62,378 nucleotides of DNA from a virus. The notes below the pieces were generated by a model. The model was given only the letters and a program-made list of their open reading frames with translations. It had not been told where the DNA came from and ran no database searches. The position numbers and the translations under genes were made by a program. The DNA is taken from positions 1 to 62,378 of the IMG/VR virus record IMGVR_UViG_3300033148_010415, one strand, 5' to 3'. The number at the start of each line of letters is the position of its first letter. The first letter of the stretch is position 1. Of this stretch, positions 7,389 through 16,252 are shown piece by piece.

Positions 7389-8661
7389 CTTTTTACTGGC
7401 AGCATCTGAAGGGATAATCAAGAGGTTAATGATCTTTATACCTCCAAGGCACGGGAAATCGGAGTTCATATCCAAATACTTCCCGGCCTGGTATATCGGT
7501 AAATATCCTGATCGCAGGATTATCCTTACAAGTTATGAAGCGGCTATTGCATCATCCTGGGGCCGGAAGGCCAGGGATATTCTTTTAGAGTATGGAGAGC
7601 AAGTATTCGACATGAAGGTTACCCAGGATGTAAAAGCCTCGAACTGGTGGGAAACTCGAAACGGCGGCGGTATGATGACAGCGGGTTCTTTAGGGCCTAT
7701 TACCGGTAAGGGAGCCAATTTATTCATTATTGATGACCCCATCAAGAATTTCCAGGAAGCATTAAGTTCCACGCATCGGGAAAACCTTTGGGAATGGTAT
7801 AGATCAACAGCGTATACGCGGCTGGAACCTGGTGCTTCCCTGATAATTGCGATGGCAAGGTGGGATCGTGATGATATCGCAGGAAGGATTTTAAAAGAAA
7901 TCGGTGATAATTGGGTGATATTGAAGTTACCGGCTATCGCTACAAGGCATGAAAAAGAGACCGGACGTAAACCCGGAGATCCGCTTTGGCCCGAAAGGTT
8001 CCCACTTCAAACTCTTAACGAAATTAAAAATCAGGTGCAAACGTATTGGTGGGAAGCATTATATCAACAAAGCCCGCTTGAGCGAAGGGGAACAGGGATT
8101 TTTCAGCCCCAATGGTTTGAAATCATTGACCCTGGCAATGTATCAACCAGCTTGACCAAGGTCCGTTATTGGGATTTAGCAGCGACACCGGCAAGCGATG
8201 GGGAGGACCCTGATTGGACCGTAGGGGTACTAATGGGTATCAGGAATAATATCTATTATGTACTGGATATTCGGAGAGACAGAAATACTCCGGCACGGAT
8301 AGAAGCTTTAGTAAGAAAAACAGCGGAAATAGACGGTACATCTGTACGTATTTTTATGGAGCAGGAACCCGGAGCAAGCGGTGTCAATACTATCGATCAT
8401 TACAGACGTAATATTCTGCAAGGATTCAGTTTCCGGGGAGATAAAGTATCAGGCTCGAAAATATTAAGAGCTATGCCGTTCAGCGCAGCAGCCGAAGCTG
8501 GACGGATTAAATTAGTCAAAGCTTCTTGGAATAAAGATTTTCTTGAGGAATTAACCAATTTCTCAGGAAACGAGACTGAACATGATGATCAGGTTGATGC
8601 TGCTTGCGGTGCTTTTGAAAAACTATCAACTCCGAAAAATCTATTTGTATGGGGGAGATAA
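7231..8661 (+). CDS. Terminase large subunit (TerL) of the inserted phage
   Basis: Packaging motor ATPase and nuclease. The Walker A-like motif PPRHGKSE is near residue 70, Walker B LFIIDDP near residue 165, and the C-terminal nuclease domain shows YWDLAATPAS with later EQEPGASG and DDQVDA. TTG 7231 has GGAGG six bases upstream; ATG 7312 is an alternative. The start lies 158 bases inside the small-subunit gene, an unusually long overlap. This TerL is unrelated in sequence to the resident phage TerL that the prophage interrupts. Confidence 0.9.
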   Translation: MPFNVLSETRIAGSCYAKFTDELLSARMMPAGLARLASRKTWQLPRHLSALNNFLLAASEGIIKRLMIFIPPRHGKSEFISKYFPAWYIGKYPDRRIILTSYEAAIASSWGRKARDILLEYGEQVFDMKVTQDVKASNWWETRNGGGMMTAGSLGPITGKGANLFIIDDPIKNFQEALSSTHRENLWEWYRSTAYTRLEPGASLIIAMARWDRDDIAGRILKEIGDNWVILKLPAIATRHEKETGRKPGDPLWPERFPLQTLNEIKNQVQTYWWEALYQQSPLERRGTGIFQPQWFEIIDPGNVSTSLTKVRYWDLAATPASDGEDPDWTVGVLMGIRNNIYYVLDIRRDRNTPARIEALVRKTAEIDGTSVRIFMEQEPGASGVNTIDHYRRNILQGFSFRGDKVSGSKILRAMPFSAAAEAGRIKLVKASWNKDFLEELTNFSGNETEHDDQVDAACGAFEKLSTPKNLFVWGR

Positions 8662-8663
8662 TT

Positions 8664-8864
8664 TTGACTGAAGAACTACTCAGGGGATGGAAAAAAATAG
8701 CACGATACATGGGTGTATCAGAATCCAAAGCAAGACGATGGCGGCGGGAAATGATTAACGATCGAGTAATACGTTGCATGCTCGAAGGACGGCCTCCGCG
8801 GAGAATATATCATGCGTTTGGCTCCGATTTGAAAGAATTTATTAAGAAAAAATGTATTTTATGA
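8664..8864 (+). CDS. Small helix-turn-helix DNA-binding protein
   Basis: A 66-residue basic protein with a MerR/excisionase-like helix-turn-helix: LLRGWKKIARYMGVSESKARRWRR. TTG 8664 is favoured by GGGGGAG six bases upstream. Its location after TerL and before the structured portal leader would suit a packaging or late-gene accessory factor, but this is inference. Confidence 0.6.
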   Translation: MTEELLRGWKKIARYMGVSESKARRWRREMINDRVIRCMLEGRPPRRIYHAFGSDLKEFIKKKCIL

Positions 8865-9007
8865 AAAAAATAGCAGGGTTATAACTGCACATATAATCAT
8901 CATATATGATTTCCTTCCTATAACTATCTTAAAACCATCCTTATGACCACTCTAATTATCGTTTTATAAAATCCAGTTAAGCCATATATAATTAGAATAA
9001 AAGGGTT
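8865..9007. other. AT-rich spacer before the portal leader
   Basis: About 140 bases without a gene. The right part contains TATATAATTAGAAT about 10 bases before the GGG that starts the leader; TAGAAT resembles a -10 box but no good -35 is present. It may hold a late promoter. Confidence 0.25.
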
Positions 9008-9088
9008 CTGCCTGATGTACTGATCAGCATCACGCAGCTAAGAAACAAGGGCGGCTGGTGGGAGCCCACCCTCCATCAGTCGCTTTTT
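9008..9088 (+). ncRNA. Two-hairpin leader with terminator-like second stem before the portal gene
   Basis: Hairpin 1 pairs CTGC (9008) with GCAG (9034) and TGATG (9013) with CATCA (9028). An A-rich linker follows. Hairpin 2 pairs GCGGCTGGTGGG (9051) with the complement ending at 9083, allowing G-U pairs, and runs straight into TTTTT. The portal Shine-Dalgarno TGGAG begins nine bases later. The layout matches the leaders before the capsid (16137) and tail-tube (23518) genes. It could end most transcription or protect the 5' end of a processed mRNA. Confidence 0.6.
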
Positions 9089-9107
9089 GTTTGCCCTGGA
9101 GTCGATT

Positions 9108-10523
9108 ATGGCTTTAAGTAACGCGGAAAGACAACGTAAATATAGAGAAAAACGCCGTAGCGCGGAAAGCCAGAAATTAGTCGTTCTGGCCTCAGAACTC
9201 GTAAGCAGGGCTACCCTTGCTCAAAAACTGGGCCAGAGCTATGGGACCGCCAGGGATATTTACACTGCGCTAGGATATCCTAAAATCCTAACCTTCGATC
9301 ATTACTATTCTCGATATAAACGGCAAGATATTGCAAAACGAATAGTAAACATGCCAGCTATAGCAACATGGCGCGGGAAACCGGTCATCACGGAAAACGT
9401 GGACAAAGAGACGGAATTTGAAAACGCATGGGCGAAGCTGGTCAAATCATTGAATGTCTATCATTACCTGACGCGGGTAGATAAGATCGCCGGTATCGGG
9501 CAATACGCGGTTTTGCTGATGGGTTTTGATGACGGGCATCCGTTGAATCAGCCCGTAGAAAAAGCAACGAAAGTGCTTTACTTACGCCCGTACAATGAAA
9601 ACCATGCGCAGATAAATACCTGGATACTGGATACAAAAAATGAACGATACGGATTACCGGAGACATACAGAATAACAATATCCGCGGGAAACAAATCTAA
9701 CAGTGTAAGCCAGGTAGTTCATCATTCACGTGTCTTACATGTGGCGGAAGGTCTTGATGAGGATGATATTTACGGTACACCCCGCTTGCAAGCAGTCTAT
9801 AACAGATTGCAAGACCTGGAATTAATAGTTGGGGGTTCAGCAGAAATGTTCTGGCGCGGGGCTTTCCCAGGATATGGATTCAAGGCCTCTGCGGATGCTA
9901 ATATTGATCCGCAGGCTATGAGCGCGCTTGCGGATGAAATTGACGAATACATGCACGGACTCAAAAGATACCTGAGACTCCAGGGGATTGACATAGAAAA
10001 CCTAGCTATGCAGGTGGCTGATCCATCGAATCACGTTGAAGTTCAATTAAAGCTTATATCGGGAGCCACAGGTATTCCAGTGCGTATTTTGACTGGCTCT
10101 GAGAGAGGTGAATTGGCCTCATCGCAAGATGAGACCAACTGGAACGCAAGGATAGACGAAAGACGGAAGGATTTTGCAGAACCAAGGATTCTGAGGCCAT
10201 TCATCGACCGGTTGATCGAGATCGGTATTCTTCCAGAGCCAAAGGAAGGCTATACCGTAGAATGGCCCGATATATTCGCCTTGAATGAGGAGACAAAGGC
10301 TAAAATCGGGGAGATCAAAACCCGATCACTGGCAGCTTATGTTAATGCTCCTGGTGCCGATATGATGGTACCGATAGAAATCTTCCTCGAAGAAGTCTTG
10401 GGGTTTGAGCGGGAAAAGATAGATAAGATCAGAGAAGTTGCTGAAAAAGAACTCCGCGAAGAGGCCGAAGAGGAAGAAACGGAAAACGAGAGCCGCAATT
10501 ACAATAATGGCAACCGCACTTAA
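9108..10523 (+). CDS. Portal protein (DUF1073-like)
   Basis: A 471-residue portal-type protein. A basic N-terminus is followed by the helical core (TFDHYYSRYKRQDIAKRIV), the stretch IPVRILTGSERGELASSQDE that closely matches DUF1073 portals, and an acidic C-terminus. It forms the dodecameric DNA channel to which TerL docks. ATG 9108 is chosen over TTG 9087 because TGGAG lies six bases upstream and the leader hairpin covers the earlier codon. Confidence 0.8.
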   Translation: MALSNAERQRKYREKRRSAESQKLVVLASELVSRATLAQKLGQSYGTARDIYTALGYPKILTFDHYYSRYKRQDIAKRIVNMPAIATWRGKPVITENVDKETEFENAWAKLVKSLNVYHYLTRVDKIAGIGQYAVLLMGFDDGHPLNQPVEKATKVLYLRPYNENHAQINTWILDTKNERYGLPETYRITISAGNKSNSVSQVVHHSRVLHVAEGLDEDDIYGTPRLQAVYNRLQDLELIVGGSAEMFWRGAFPGYGFKASADANIDPQAMSALADEIDEYMHGLKRYLRLQGIDIENLAMQVADPSNHVEVQLKLISGATGIPVRILTGSERGELASSQDETNWNARIDERRKDFAEPRILRPFIDRLIEIGILPEPKEGYTVEWPDIFALNEETKAKIGEIKTRSLAAYVNAPGADMMVPIEIFLEEVLGFEREKIDKIREVAEKELREEAEEEETENESRNYNNGNRT

Positions 10524-13011
10524 AATACCTTTGACTTTCAATGAGATTTCAAACGCGGACCCGACCTATACACGTATGATCCGTAGAGCATTCGTGGCAG
10601 AAGTTAACAAGCGCTTTAGGCGACTTAAGGGTGCCATTCGCAAGGCTATCGTGGATCAAGATTGCTTCGGGCTGCAATCGCCATCCTTGATCGCGATGGA
10701 CGTTGCGCTTTCCCTGCCACGGGAGAGACAGTTCGCATTTACACGGTCAGCTGATAAAGTCCAGGCATTCATGGACTGGCTGGACGAAGCAGAAAAAGCT
10801 GAAATTCTAGAAGTTGTGATCCGCCCAGGAATACGGCCTGGTGTGGAAGGTGCTTGGACGGATAGGTTCATACGTTCGGCTTACCAGAGAGGTATCGCTA
10901 GGGCCCGGACTGAACTTAGAAATGCTGGGAGGACAGATATTCCATCGTTTGAGCAAATTCCGGGCGGGATAAGCGCAGTTTTCAACCAGCCGTTCCATGC
11001 TGATAGAGTGGGGCTTCTGTATACCCGTTGTTTCAGCGAACTCAAGGGCATTGATCAGGCAATGGATCAGGCCATATCACGTTCTTTGGCTGAAAGCATT
11101 GCGGAGGGCAGGAACCCCAGACAGATAGCCCGGATATTGAATAAGCGTGTTGATGCAATCGGGATCACCCGGGCCAGAACAATGGCCCGTACTGAGGTGA
11201 TAAGAGCGCATCATGTAGCAAGCATTCAAGAATATAGACATGCAGGGGTTGAGGATGTCACGGTAATCGTTGAATGGCTCACCGCCGGATACAACGTCTG
11301 CCCGGTATGCCAGGAACTCGAGGGACGTACGTTCACCTTGGACGAGATTGAGCCGATGATTCCCAGGCACCCGAACTGTCGGTGCGCAAGCATACCTGCG
11401 GGTGTGGGGGAATGGCCTCATGAATTCCTCAGGCCGGAGAAGGAGACAGCTAGGGAACGGGCTGCAAAAAAGGCGGCAGAAACAAGGAAAAGAAAAGCTA
11501 AGCTTAAAGCCGTTCCTCCAAAAGCGAAGGAACCAGATATAGGTCTTGCCGATGATATTGTAAACCGCCTCGAATACCAGCCAGGAACGCAATTAGGAAG
11601 CAATCCTGGCGGGATGTATAAAGACCCGCAAACCGGCAAGCAATATTATATCAAGTTCTACGCTGATCCCGATCAGGCCCGGACGGAATGGGCTGTCAAC
11701 CGGATATATAATGAGTGGGGGATAGAAACCCCGAAGTCCTATCTAAACGAAATGCCAAGGTTGGGAGGAGAGACCAAAGCGCTGGCACACGTTACTGAAT
11801 GGGAAAAGAATTTGACACGGGTAGACTGGACACCAAGAAACATCAAAAAATATTCAAAAGAACTGGCAAAGATTCATCAAGCATCAGCGATGGTGGCTAA
11901 CTGGGACGTGGTAGGACTTGAGTTCGACAACCTAGTACTAAACAAAAAGACCAAGAAACTATTCGTGATAGATTCCGGCGGTTCCCTTAGATTCCGGGCA
12001 CAGGGAGCGTCAAAACCGTTTACCGGAACACCGGAGGAAATCAAGAGCCTGCTTAATACTCGATATCCAGCCGGAAAGGTTTTTTCCAAGGTCTATGAGA
12101 TGGATGTTTTCCTGGAAGAAGATGGTGCAAGGGGAATATGGCAGGCCTGGAATAAAAGGACCTTTGATAACATCCTTATCCAAAGCGGAATTAAGAATGC
12201 AAAAGAATTATCCGAAGCACTCGCCCAGCGTATAGAATATATGATTGACCGTTATAACCTGGATGGTAGACATAATGTCTTTGGTCCCGAACAGGGTAAA
12301 TGGATAGCTAAGTTTAGGAAGTTGAAAGGTGGAGAGCGATGGCCTGATATAAAGATAGGTGAATATGGCTCAGTATATACGGTTGAAGGGCGAAATGAAA
12401 TGAGGTTACTTGCGAAAAGTTTACTTGAAAAAGAGTTAAAACGCGAATTAAGTACCGATAAAATGCAAAGATTACAGTATCTTTTTAACAGTGAATGGTC
12501 AAGTTCGAGCCAGAGCAGAGGCGGTATGGTGCTGAAATACTGGGCGAAACATATCAAAGGGATCGGCGGTAGTATTTACCCTCATCAGGAAATAACCTCA
12601 TTAAAGGAAATGTATGAAGCATATGCAGCCCTTTACGGGGGTCTTGATAATTTTCATAAAGCTTTACAGATTGAATACGAATTTAACCAATACATCTTGA
12701 GACGGCTGCATGGCTATGATAAATTCAAATTATGGCGCGGATGCGGTTTAAATGAAATGAGGATAGCGGCTCCTGGATTGCGTAATGGAGAGGTTGGTAA
12801 TTATATGAACGGTAATCCCGTAATCTCTTCTTCAGCTAGAAGGAGTAAGGGTTTTATTTTCGGGAGCACTACAATTGAAATAGACGCGAGGATAGAAGAT
12901 GTGTTAAAAGTCTATTATCAGGGTAGCAAGTGGATGCACTATGGCCCAAGTGAAGCAGAATATATTCTTATAGGAAACAGGTGGGGAAGACAGGTAAGAA
13001 GAATACGATGA
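10507..13011 (+). CDS. MuF head morphogenesis protein fused to kinase-like and ADP-ribosyltransferase domains
   Basis: From ATG 10507 (834 residues; the stop of the portal is inside it). Residues about 220-300 form the MuF domain: ARTMARTEVIRA, then C-P-V-C, and the closing HPNCRC motif. Residues about 365-520 look like a HipA/phosphatidylinositol-kinase-type fold: YYIKFY lysine, NWDVVGLEFDN catalytic loop, and IDSGGSLRFR. Residues about 735-820 match an R-S-E ADP-ribosyltransferase: KLWRGCG, ISSSA, and SEAEY. MuF proteins are carried in the capsid and those with toxin domains are known polymorphic effectors. Two enzymatic domains in one MuF protein is unusual. Confidence 0.8.
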   Translation: MATALKIPLTFNEISNADPTYTRMIRRAFVAEVNKRFRRLKGAIRKAIVDQDCFGLQSPSLIAMDVALSLPRERQFAFTRSADKVQAFMDWLDEAEKAEILEVVIRPGIRPGVEGAWTDRFIRSAYQRGIARARTELRNAGRTDIPSFEQIPGGISAVFNQPFHADRVGLLYTRCFSELKGIDQAMDQAISRSLAESIAEGRNPRQIARILNKRVDAIGITRARTMARTEVIRAHHVASIQEYRHAGVEDVTVIVEWLTAGYNVCPVCQELEGRTFTLDEIEPMIPRHPNCRCASIPAGVGEWPHEFLRPEKETARERAAKKAAETRKRKAKLKAVPPKAKEPDIGLADDIVNRLEYQPGTQLGSNPGGMYKDPQTGKQYYIKFYADPDQARTEWAVNRIYNEWGIETPKSYLNEMPRLGGETKALAHVTEWEKNLTRVDWTPRNIKKYSKELAKIHQASAMVANWDVVGLEFDNLVLNKKTKKLFVIDSGGSLRFRAQGASKPFTGTPEEIKSLLNTRYPAGKVFSKVYEMDVFLEEDGARGIWQAWNKRTFDNILIQSGIKNAKELSEALAQRIEYMIDRYNLDGRHNVFGPEQGKWIAKFRKLKGGERWPDIKIGEYGSVYTVEGRNEMRLLAKSLLEKELKRELSTDKMQRLQYLFNSEWSSSSQSRGGMVLKYWAKHIKGIGGSIYPHQEITSLKEMYEAYAALYGGLDNFHKALQIEYEFNQYILRRLHGYDKFKLWRGCGLNEMRIAAPGLRNGEVGNYMNGNPVISSSARRSKGFIFGSTTIEIDARIEDVLKVYYQGSKWMHYGPSEAEYILIGNRWGRQVRRIR

Positions 13012-13298
13012 CGATACCAACAGATAAACAGTTAGAAAAATATAGAACACGGTTTGAATCCATCCGTATAGACTGGGATGAAGTCAAAGGTACATGGGCT
13101 AAACGCTTCCTGATATGGAAGCATTTTAAAGACTTTGGTCCTGGAACCGCTGTCATGATGTCGGGAATGAATAAAGAACAACAAAATGAAATGCGCAGCA
13201 TCCTACCAGAATTATTCGATCTAGTAATAGATGCTTTTTCCGGGGTAACTAGAGAGGATTTAGATAATTTTTACGATAACATGCCCTGGGAGGATTAA
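13008..13298 (+). CDS. Small acidic protein overlapping the MuF effector; possible immunity factor
   Basis: A 96-residue protein whose ATG shares four bases (ATGA) with the MuF stop. It has an acidic C-terminus (REDLDNFYDNMPWED) and no recognisable domain. Genes placed exactly here after toxin-bearing MuF genes are often immunity proteins, so this is the leading candidate for one. A head-assembly accessory role is the alternative. Confidence 0.6.
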   Translation: MTIPTDKQLEKYRTRFESIRIDWDEVKGTWAKRFLIWKHFKDFGPGTAVMMSGMNKEQQNEMRSILPELFDLVIDAFSGVTREDLDNFYDNMPWED

Positions 13299-13341
13299 TG
13301 CTGTATTTATCATAACAATTAAAAATTAATTTACAATCAAC

Positions 13342-13397
13342 AAAAGCCGGGTTTTCCAGGGGGTTCTACCCGGCTCCCCCTGGTACCCGGCTTTTTT
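13342..13397 (+). terminator. Long hairpin with competing stem before the protease gene
   Basis: An 11-bp outer stem (13342-13352 with 13385-13395) and an 8-bp inner stem (13356-13363 with 13376-13383) form a strong terminator ending in TTTTTT. The loop carries ACCCGGCT (13368-13375), an exact copy of the outer 3' arm, so the 5' arm could first pair with it to form a different 8-bp hairpin. This gives two mutually exclusive folds. Confidence 0.8.
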
Positions 13398-13419
13398 GTT
13401 GAGATACAGGAATCAAAAA

Positions 13420-13536
13420 ATGCGCTTGATAAGGGCATTACAGGCGATCTTGAAAACAATATGGAAATTTATAAGCTGTGTTCATCTCTGCTACTCGTAT
13501 GATCTTGAACGCAAAAGTAATGATACCAAGAAATGA
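13420..13536 (+). CDS. Possible 38-residue basic peptide
   Basis: A short frame between the terminator and the protease gene encodes a basic peptide with a hydrophobic first half (MRLIRALQAILKTIWKF). No strong Shine-Dalgarno precedes it. Coding status is uncertain; similar short peptides are sometimes overlooked in phages. Confidence 0.25.
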   Translation: MRLIRALQAILKTIWKFISCVHLCYSYDLERKSNDTKK

Positions 13537-13550
13537 TAGGAGGGGTGTTA

Positions 13551-15596
13551 ATGCCCTGGAAAAAAAAGGACGTTGACCGTTTCAAGAAAGGTCTTACCGA
13601 TAGGCAAAAGGAGCAATGGGTCGAAATAGCGAATGATGTGCTCAGGCGATGTAAGGCCGATGGCGGTAACGAGAAAGAATGCGAAGCCAAGGCCATAAGA
13701 CAAGCAAACGGCGTTGTGGGAAATATGAAAGCAAACTCGTTTAAAACATGTGCCAGTTCTATTCTTAGACATGAATGGTGGGAAGGAAAATATTACGCCG
13801 TAGCCCCTGTAGTGGCGCTAGTAGAGGGCGTGCATAACGGATTTCTCTACCCCCTAGATGAAATATCCAAATTTGTACCGGCGTGGAACGGCGTTCCGGT
13901 TCCTGTATTCCATCCGGAGGACGATTTCGGGCCTATCAGTTGCAACGATCCCCAGATCATTCAGAAGCAATCCATAGGACGATTTTTTAACGCTTACATG
14001 GAGGACGGAAAACTCAAGGGCGAAATATGGATCGATGTTGAAAAAGCCCAGAGGATAGCACCTGAAGTTATGGAATATCTCCAATCGGGAAAACGATTAG
14101 AAGTATCTACCGCTCTATGGAGCGATCATGAAGCGATTACCGGGGACTGGAACGGTGAGCCATACGAGGCGATATTTAGAAATATCCGGCCCGATCATTT
14201 AGCTTTACTTCCGGGCGGACAGGGGGCTTGTAGTTGGGAGGATGGATGCGGCGTAAGAATAAACCAGGGAGGAAACAATGACATGGAAAGTAACGTGAAA
14301 GGCAGAGCTAGAACTCCCGAATACAAGGGAATCGAAAATATATCCTGGGCTAACGTTACTAAGACGTTCGCTGCCTATCGGGATGGATATTATAAACACG
14401 GCGGAGAAAAACCTTCTGACAAAGATGATATTCCTAGTCGAATCCAGGATGCACCGGCAGCCATGAAGCGCTGGATCGCGTCAAAAACGCTTTTAGGCGA
14501 TGCTGGAGCGGATAACGAGCGCGATCTTATCTTTTTTCCTGTGGTGAACCCCTCGACAAACAAGCTGAATGAGGGCGCATTGCGGGCTGTGCTTGGTGGC
14601 AGAGCGGCTCAGGCGGACATCCCGGAAGCTGCGAAGGAATCGGCCCGCGCCAAGGCTCGAAGCCTTTTGAATAAGGAATTTGATGCAGGGCTGGAAACAA
14701 GCGAAAAAAGCGGTATCAGGCATTGGTTCAAGGGGCTTGCGGAAGCGCTTGGCTTCAATATTCAAGAGCCAAGCCATGAGGATATCAGGGTAAAGCTCCA
14801 ACAGGCTATCGACGGGCTGGATCAGGCTCCGGTGACTATGCCTGCACTGGTGCATTATGTGAAAGAAGTCTACGACGACTATTTCATTTATGCGCAGGAT
14901 GGTCCCGATGGACAGAAACTTTTCAAGCGTGGTTATTCTATCGATGATAACGGGCAGATTAAACTAAAAGACAAGATTGATGAGGTCAGGCAGGAAACCC
15001 GCTATGTTCCTGTTGGAAACGAACAAAAAAATATGGAGGTAAATAAAATGAATAAAGTCAAAGAACTTGTAGATGCTCTCATTACCAATGATAATACACG
15101 GTTTGTAGAGTGCGACCGTGGATGGCTTGAGTCGTTGGGTGAGGAGCAATTGACAAAACTGCAACCGGTAGAGCCGAAGGCGAACGAGAAAAAACCTAAG
15201 GATGAAGACAATGAGAAGCCCAAAACTAACGAAGACACCCATGATGACAAGCCGGATACCCATGAAAAATCCGAGCACGGTGTTCCGACGTTTGAGCAGT
15301 TCATCGCCAATGCCCCTGCCGATTATCGCGAGATGATTGAAAGCGGGGTAAGGATGCATAAGGAACGAAAAGCTGAGCTGGTAAAGAGGTTGTTAGCCAA
15401 CAAGCGCAACCGGTTCACTGAGGAACAGCTTTCATCGAAAAGTATTGAAGAATTGGATAACCTTGCTGTGCTTGCACAGGTGGAGGTTGATTACAGCGGT
15501 AATGCCGGGGCTCCGAGTGAACAGTTCAAGCCAAATGAACGAAAACCGGATGGTACCGGTGTTCCCGATCCCCCGGTTCCCCAGTGGAATAAATAA
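13551..15596 (+). CDS. Prohead protease-scaffold fusion with ChaB-like N-terminus
   Basis: From ATG 13551 (AGGAGGGG upstream) to 15596, 681 residues. Residues 1-55 look like a ChaB-like helical domain. Residues about 60-240 match DUF2213-type prohead proteases (PVFHPEDDFGP, SIGRFFNAY, and LEVSTALWSDHE). A second ChaB/DUF-like segment (about residues 265-380) carries NISWANVTKTFAAYRDGYY. The C-terminal 180 residues are charged, proline/lysine/glutamate-rich and helical, as in scaffolds. The protease matures the shell and cuts the scaffold. Confidence 0.75.
   Translation: MPWKKKDVDRFKKGLTDRQKEQWVEIANDVLRRCKADGGNEKECEAKAIRQANGVVGNMKANSFKTCASSILRHEWWEGKYYAVAPVVALVEGVHNGFLYPLDEISKFVPAWNGVPVPVFHPEDDFGPISCNDPQIIQKQSIGRFFNAYMEDGKLKGEIWIDVEKAQRIAPEVMEYLQSGKRLEVSTALWSDHEAITGDWNGEPYEAIFRNIRPDHLALLPGGQGACSWEDGCGVRINQGGNNDMESNVKGRARTPEYKGIENISWANVTKTFAAYRDGYYKHGGEKPSDKDDIPSRIQDAPAAMKRWIASKTLLGDAGADNERDLIFFPVVNPSTNKLNEGALRAVLGGRAAQADIPEAAKESARAKARSLLNKEFDAGLETSEKSGIRHWFKGLAEALGFNIQEPSHEDIRVKLQQAIDGLDQAPVTMPALVHYVKEVYDDYFIYAQDGPDGQKLFKRGYSIDDNGQIKLKDKIDEVRQETRYVPVGNEQKNMEVNKMNKVKELVDALITNDNTRFVECDRGWLESLGEEQLTKLQPVEPKANEKKPKDEDNEKPKTNEDTHDDKPDTHEKSEHGVPTFEQFIANAPADYREMIESGVRMHKERKAELVKRLLANKRNRFTEEQLSSKSIEELDNLAVLAQVEVDYSGNAGAPSEQFKPNERKPDGTGVPDPPVPQWNK
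15048..15596 (+). CDS. Scaffolding protein from an internal start in the protease gene
   Basis: An in-frame ATG at 15048 has ATGGAGGT (15033-15040) seven bases upstream, a clearly functional Shine-Dalgarno inside a coding region. It would give a 182-residue acidic, helical protein identical to the C-terminus of the protease fusion. Nested scaffold genes of this kind are known in lambda (C/Nu3). Confidence 0.75.
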   Translation: MNKVKELVDALITNDNTRFVECDRGWLESLGEEQLTKLQPVEPKANEKKPKDEDNEKPKTNEDTHDDKPDTHEKSEHGVPTFEQFIANAPADYREMIESGVRMHKERKAELVKRLLANKRNRFTEEQLSSKSIEELDNLAVLAQVEVDYSGNAGAPSEQFKPNERKPDGTGVPDPPVPQWNK

Positions 15597-15635
15597 TACA
15601 CGAAGGACTAAACCTTAATAACGGAGGTAACAATA

Positions 15636-16112
15636 ATGGCTCACAAAACTATAGTTCTAAAGGGCGATCCCCTGCAAAAAGAAAAGGTAGCGGCGGGAAC
15701 CATTACGCCGGGGGATCTGATCGAGCGAACAAGTGCCGGTAAGGTGCAGCGGCATTCCACGAAAGGTGGTGATGCTTTCCCGATCATGTTTGCTATCGAG
15801 GATTCTCTACAGGGTAACGAGATTGGAGATAATTATAGTACTGGTGATCAGGTGCAGTTCGTCTGCCCGCGTCCCGGCGATGAAATCTATGCTTATCTGG
15901 CTCAGGGTGAAAATGTCAGCATCGGTGACCCGCTGGAAAGCGATGGTGATGGTAAACTACGGAAACACACTACAAAGACGGTGGCTGCCAGTAGCGCTCA
16001 GGAACTTTCCGAAACCATTTACTCCCAACCAGTCGTGGGTATAGCGCTGGAAGCACTCGATTTGTCTACTTCCGCAGATAGCGATACAAGGATAAAAATC
16101 GAGATCGTATAA
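15636..16112 (+). CDS. Head decoration protein
   Basis: A 158-residue beta-rich protein (AAGTITPGDLIERTSAGKV, PRPGDEIYAYLAQG) placed between scaffold and major capsid, the normal place for a capsid decoration or cement protein that stabilises the expanded shell. It has a good AACGGAGGTAAC ribosome site. The call rests mainly on position and the repeated G-D turns. Confidence 0.7.
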   Translation: MAHKTIVLKGDPLQKEKVAAGTITPGDLIERTSAGKVQRHSTKGGDAFPIMFAIEDSLQGNEIGDNYSTGDQVQFVCPRPGDEIYAYLAQGENVSIGDPLESDGDGKLRKHTTKTVAASSAQELSETIYSQPVVGIALEALDLSTSADSDTRIKIEIV

Positions 16113-16136
16113 GGAGTATATAACTTAACTAATAAT

Positions 16137-16226
16137 GGGGTCCGGCCAGGATAAGGCCAAATCCGGTGCCGGTATAAAAACAAGAGAGGGCAGTCTAGGT
16201 GCCTAGACCACTTAGACTGCCCTTTT
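16137..16226 (+). ncRNA. Two-hairpin leader directly before the major capsid gene
   Basis: Hairpin 1 centres on GGCC (16144) and GGCC (16155), followed by CCGGTGC. After an A-rich linker, hairpin 2 pairs AGGGCAGTCTA (16187) with TAGACTGCCCT ending at 16223 and runs into TTTTT. Inside hairpin 2, GTCTAGG and CCTAGAC can form a small alternative stem. The capsid AGGAGG begins about 13 bases after the U-tract. The sequence is clearly homologous to the leader at 23518: GGATA, GGCC, CCGGTGC and GGGCAGTCTAGGT are shared in order. Confidence 0.75.
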
Positions 16227-16252
16227 TCTTTGCCCCGATAGGAGGATAACAA

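Noticed and set aside
13342-13397. H-type pseudoknot from the a-b-a'-b' order
   Set aside because: The loop that must cross the first stem has zero bases, which is not feasible; simple competing hairpins are more likely.
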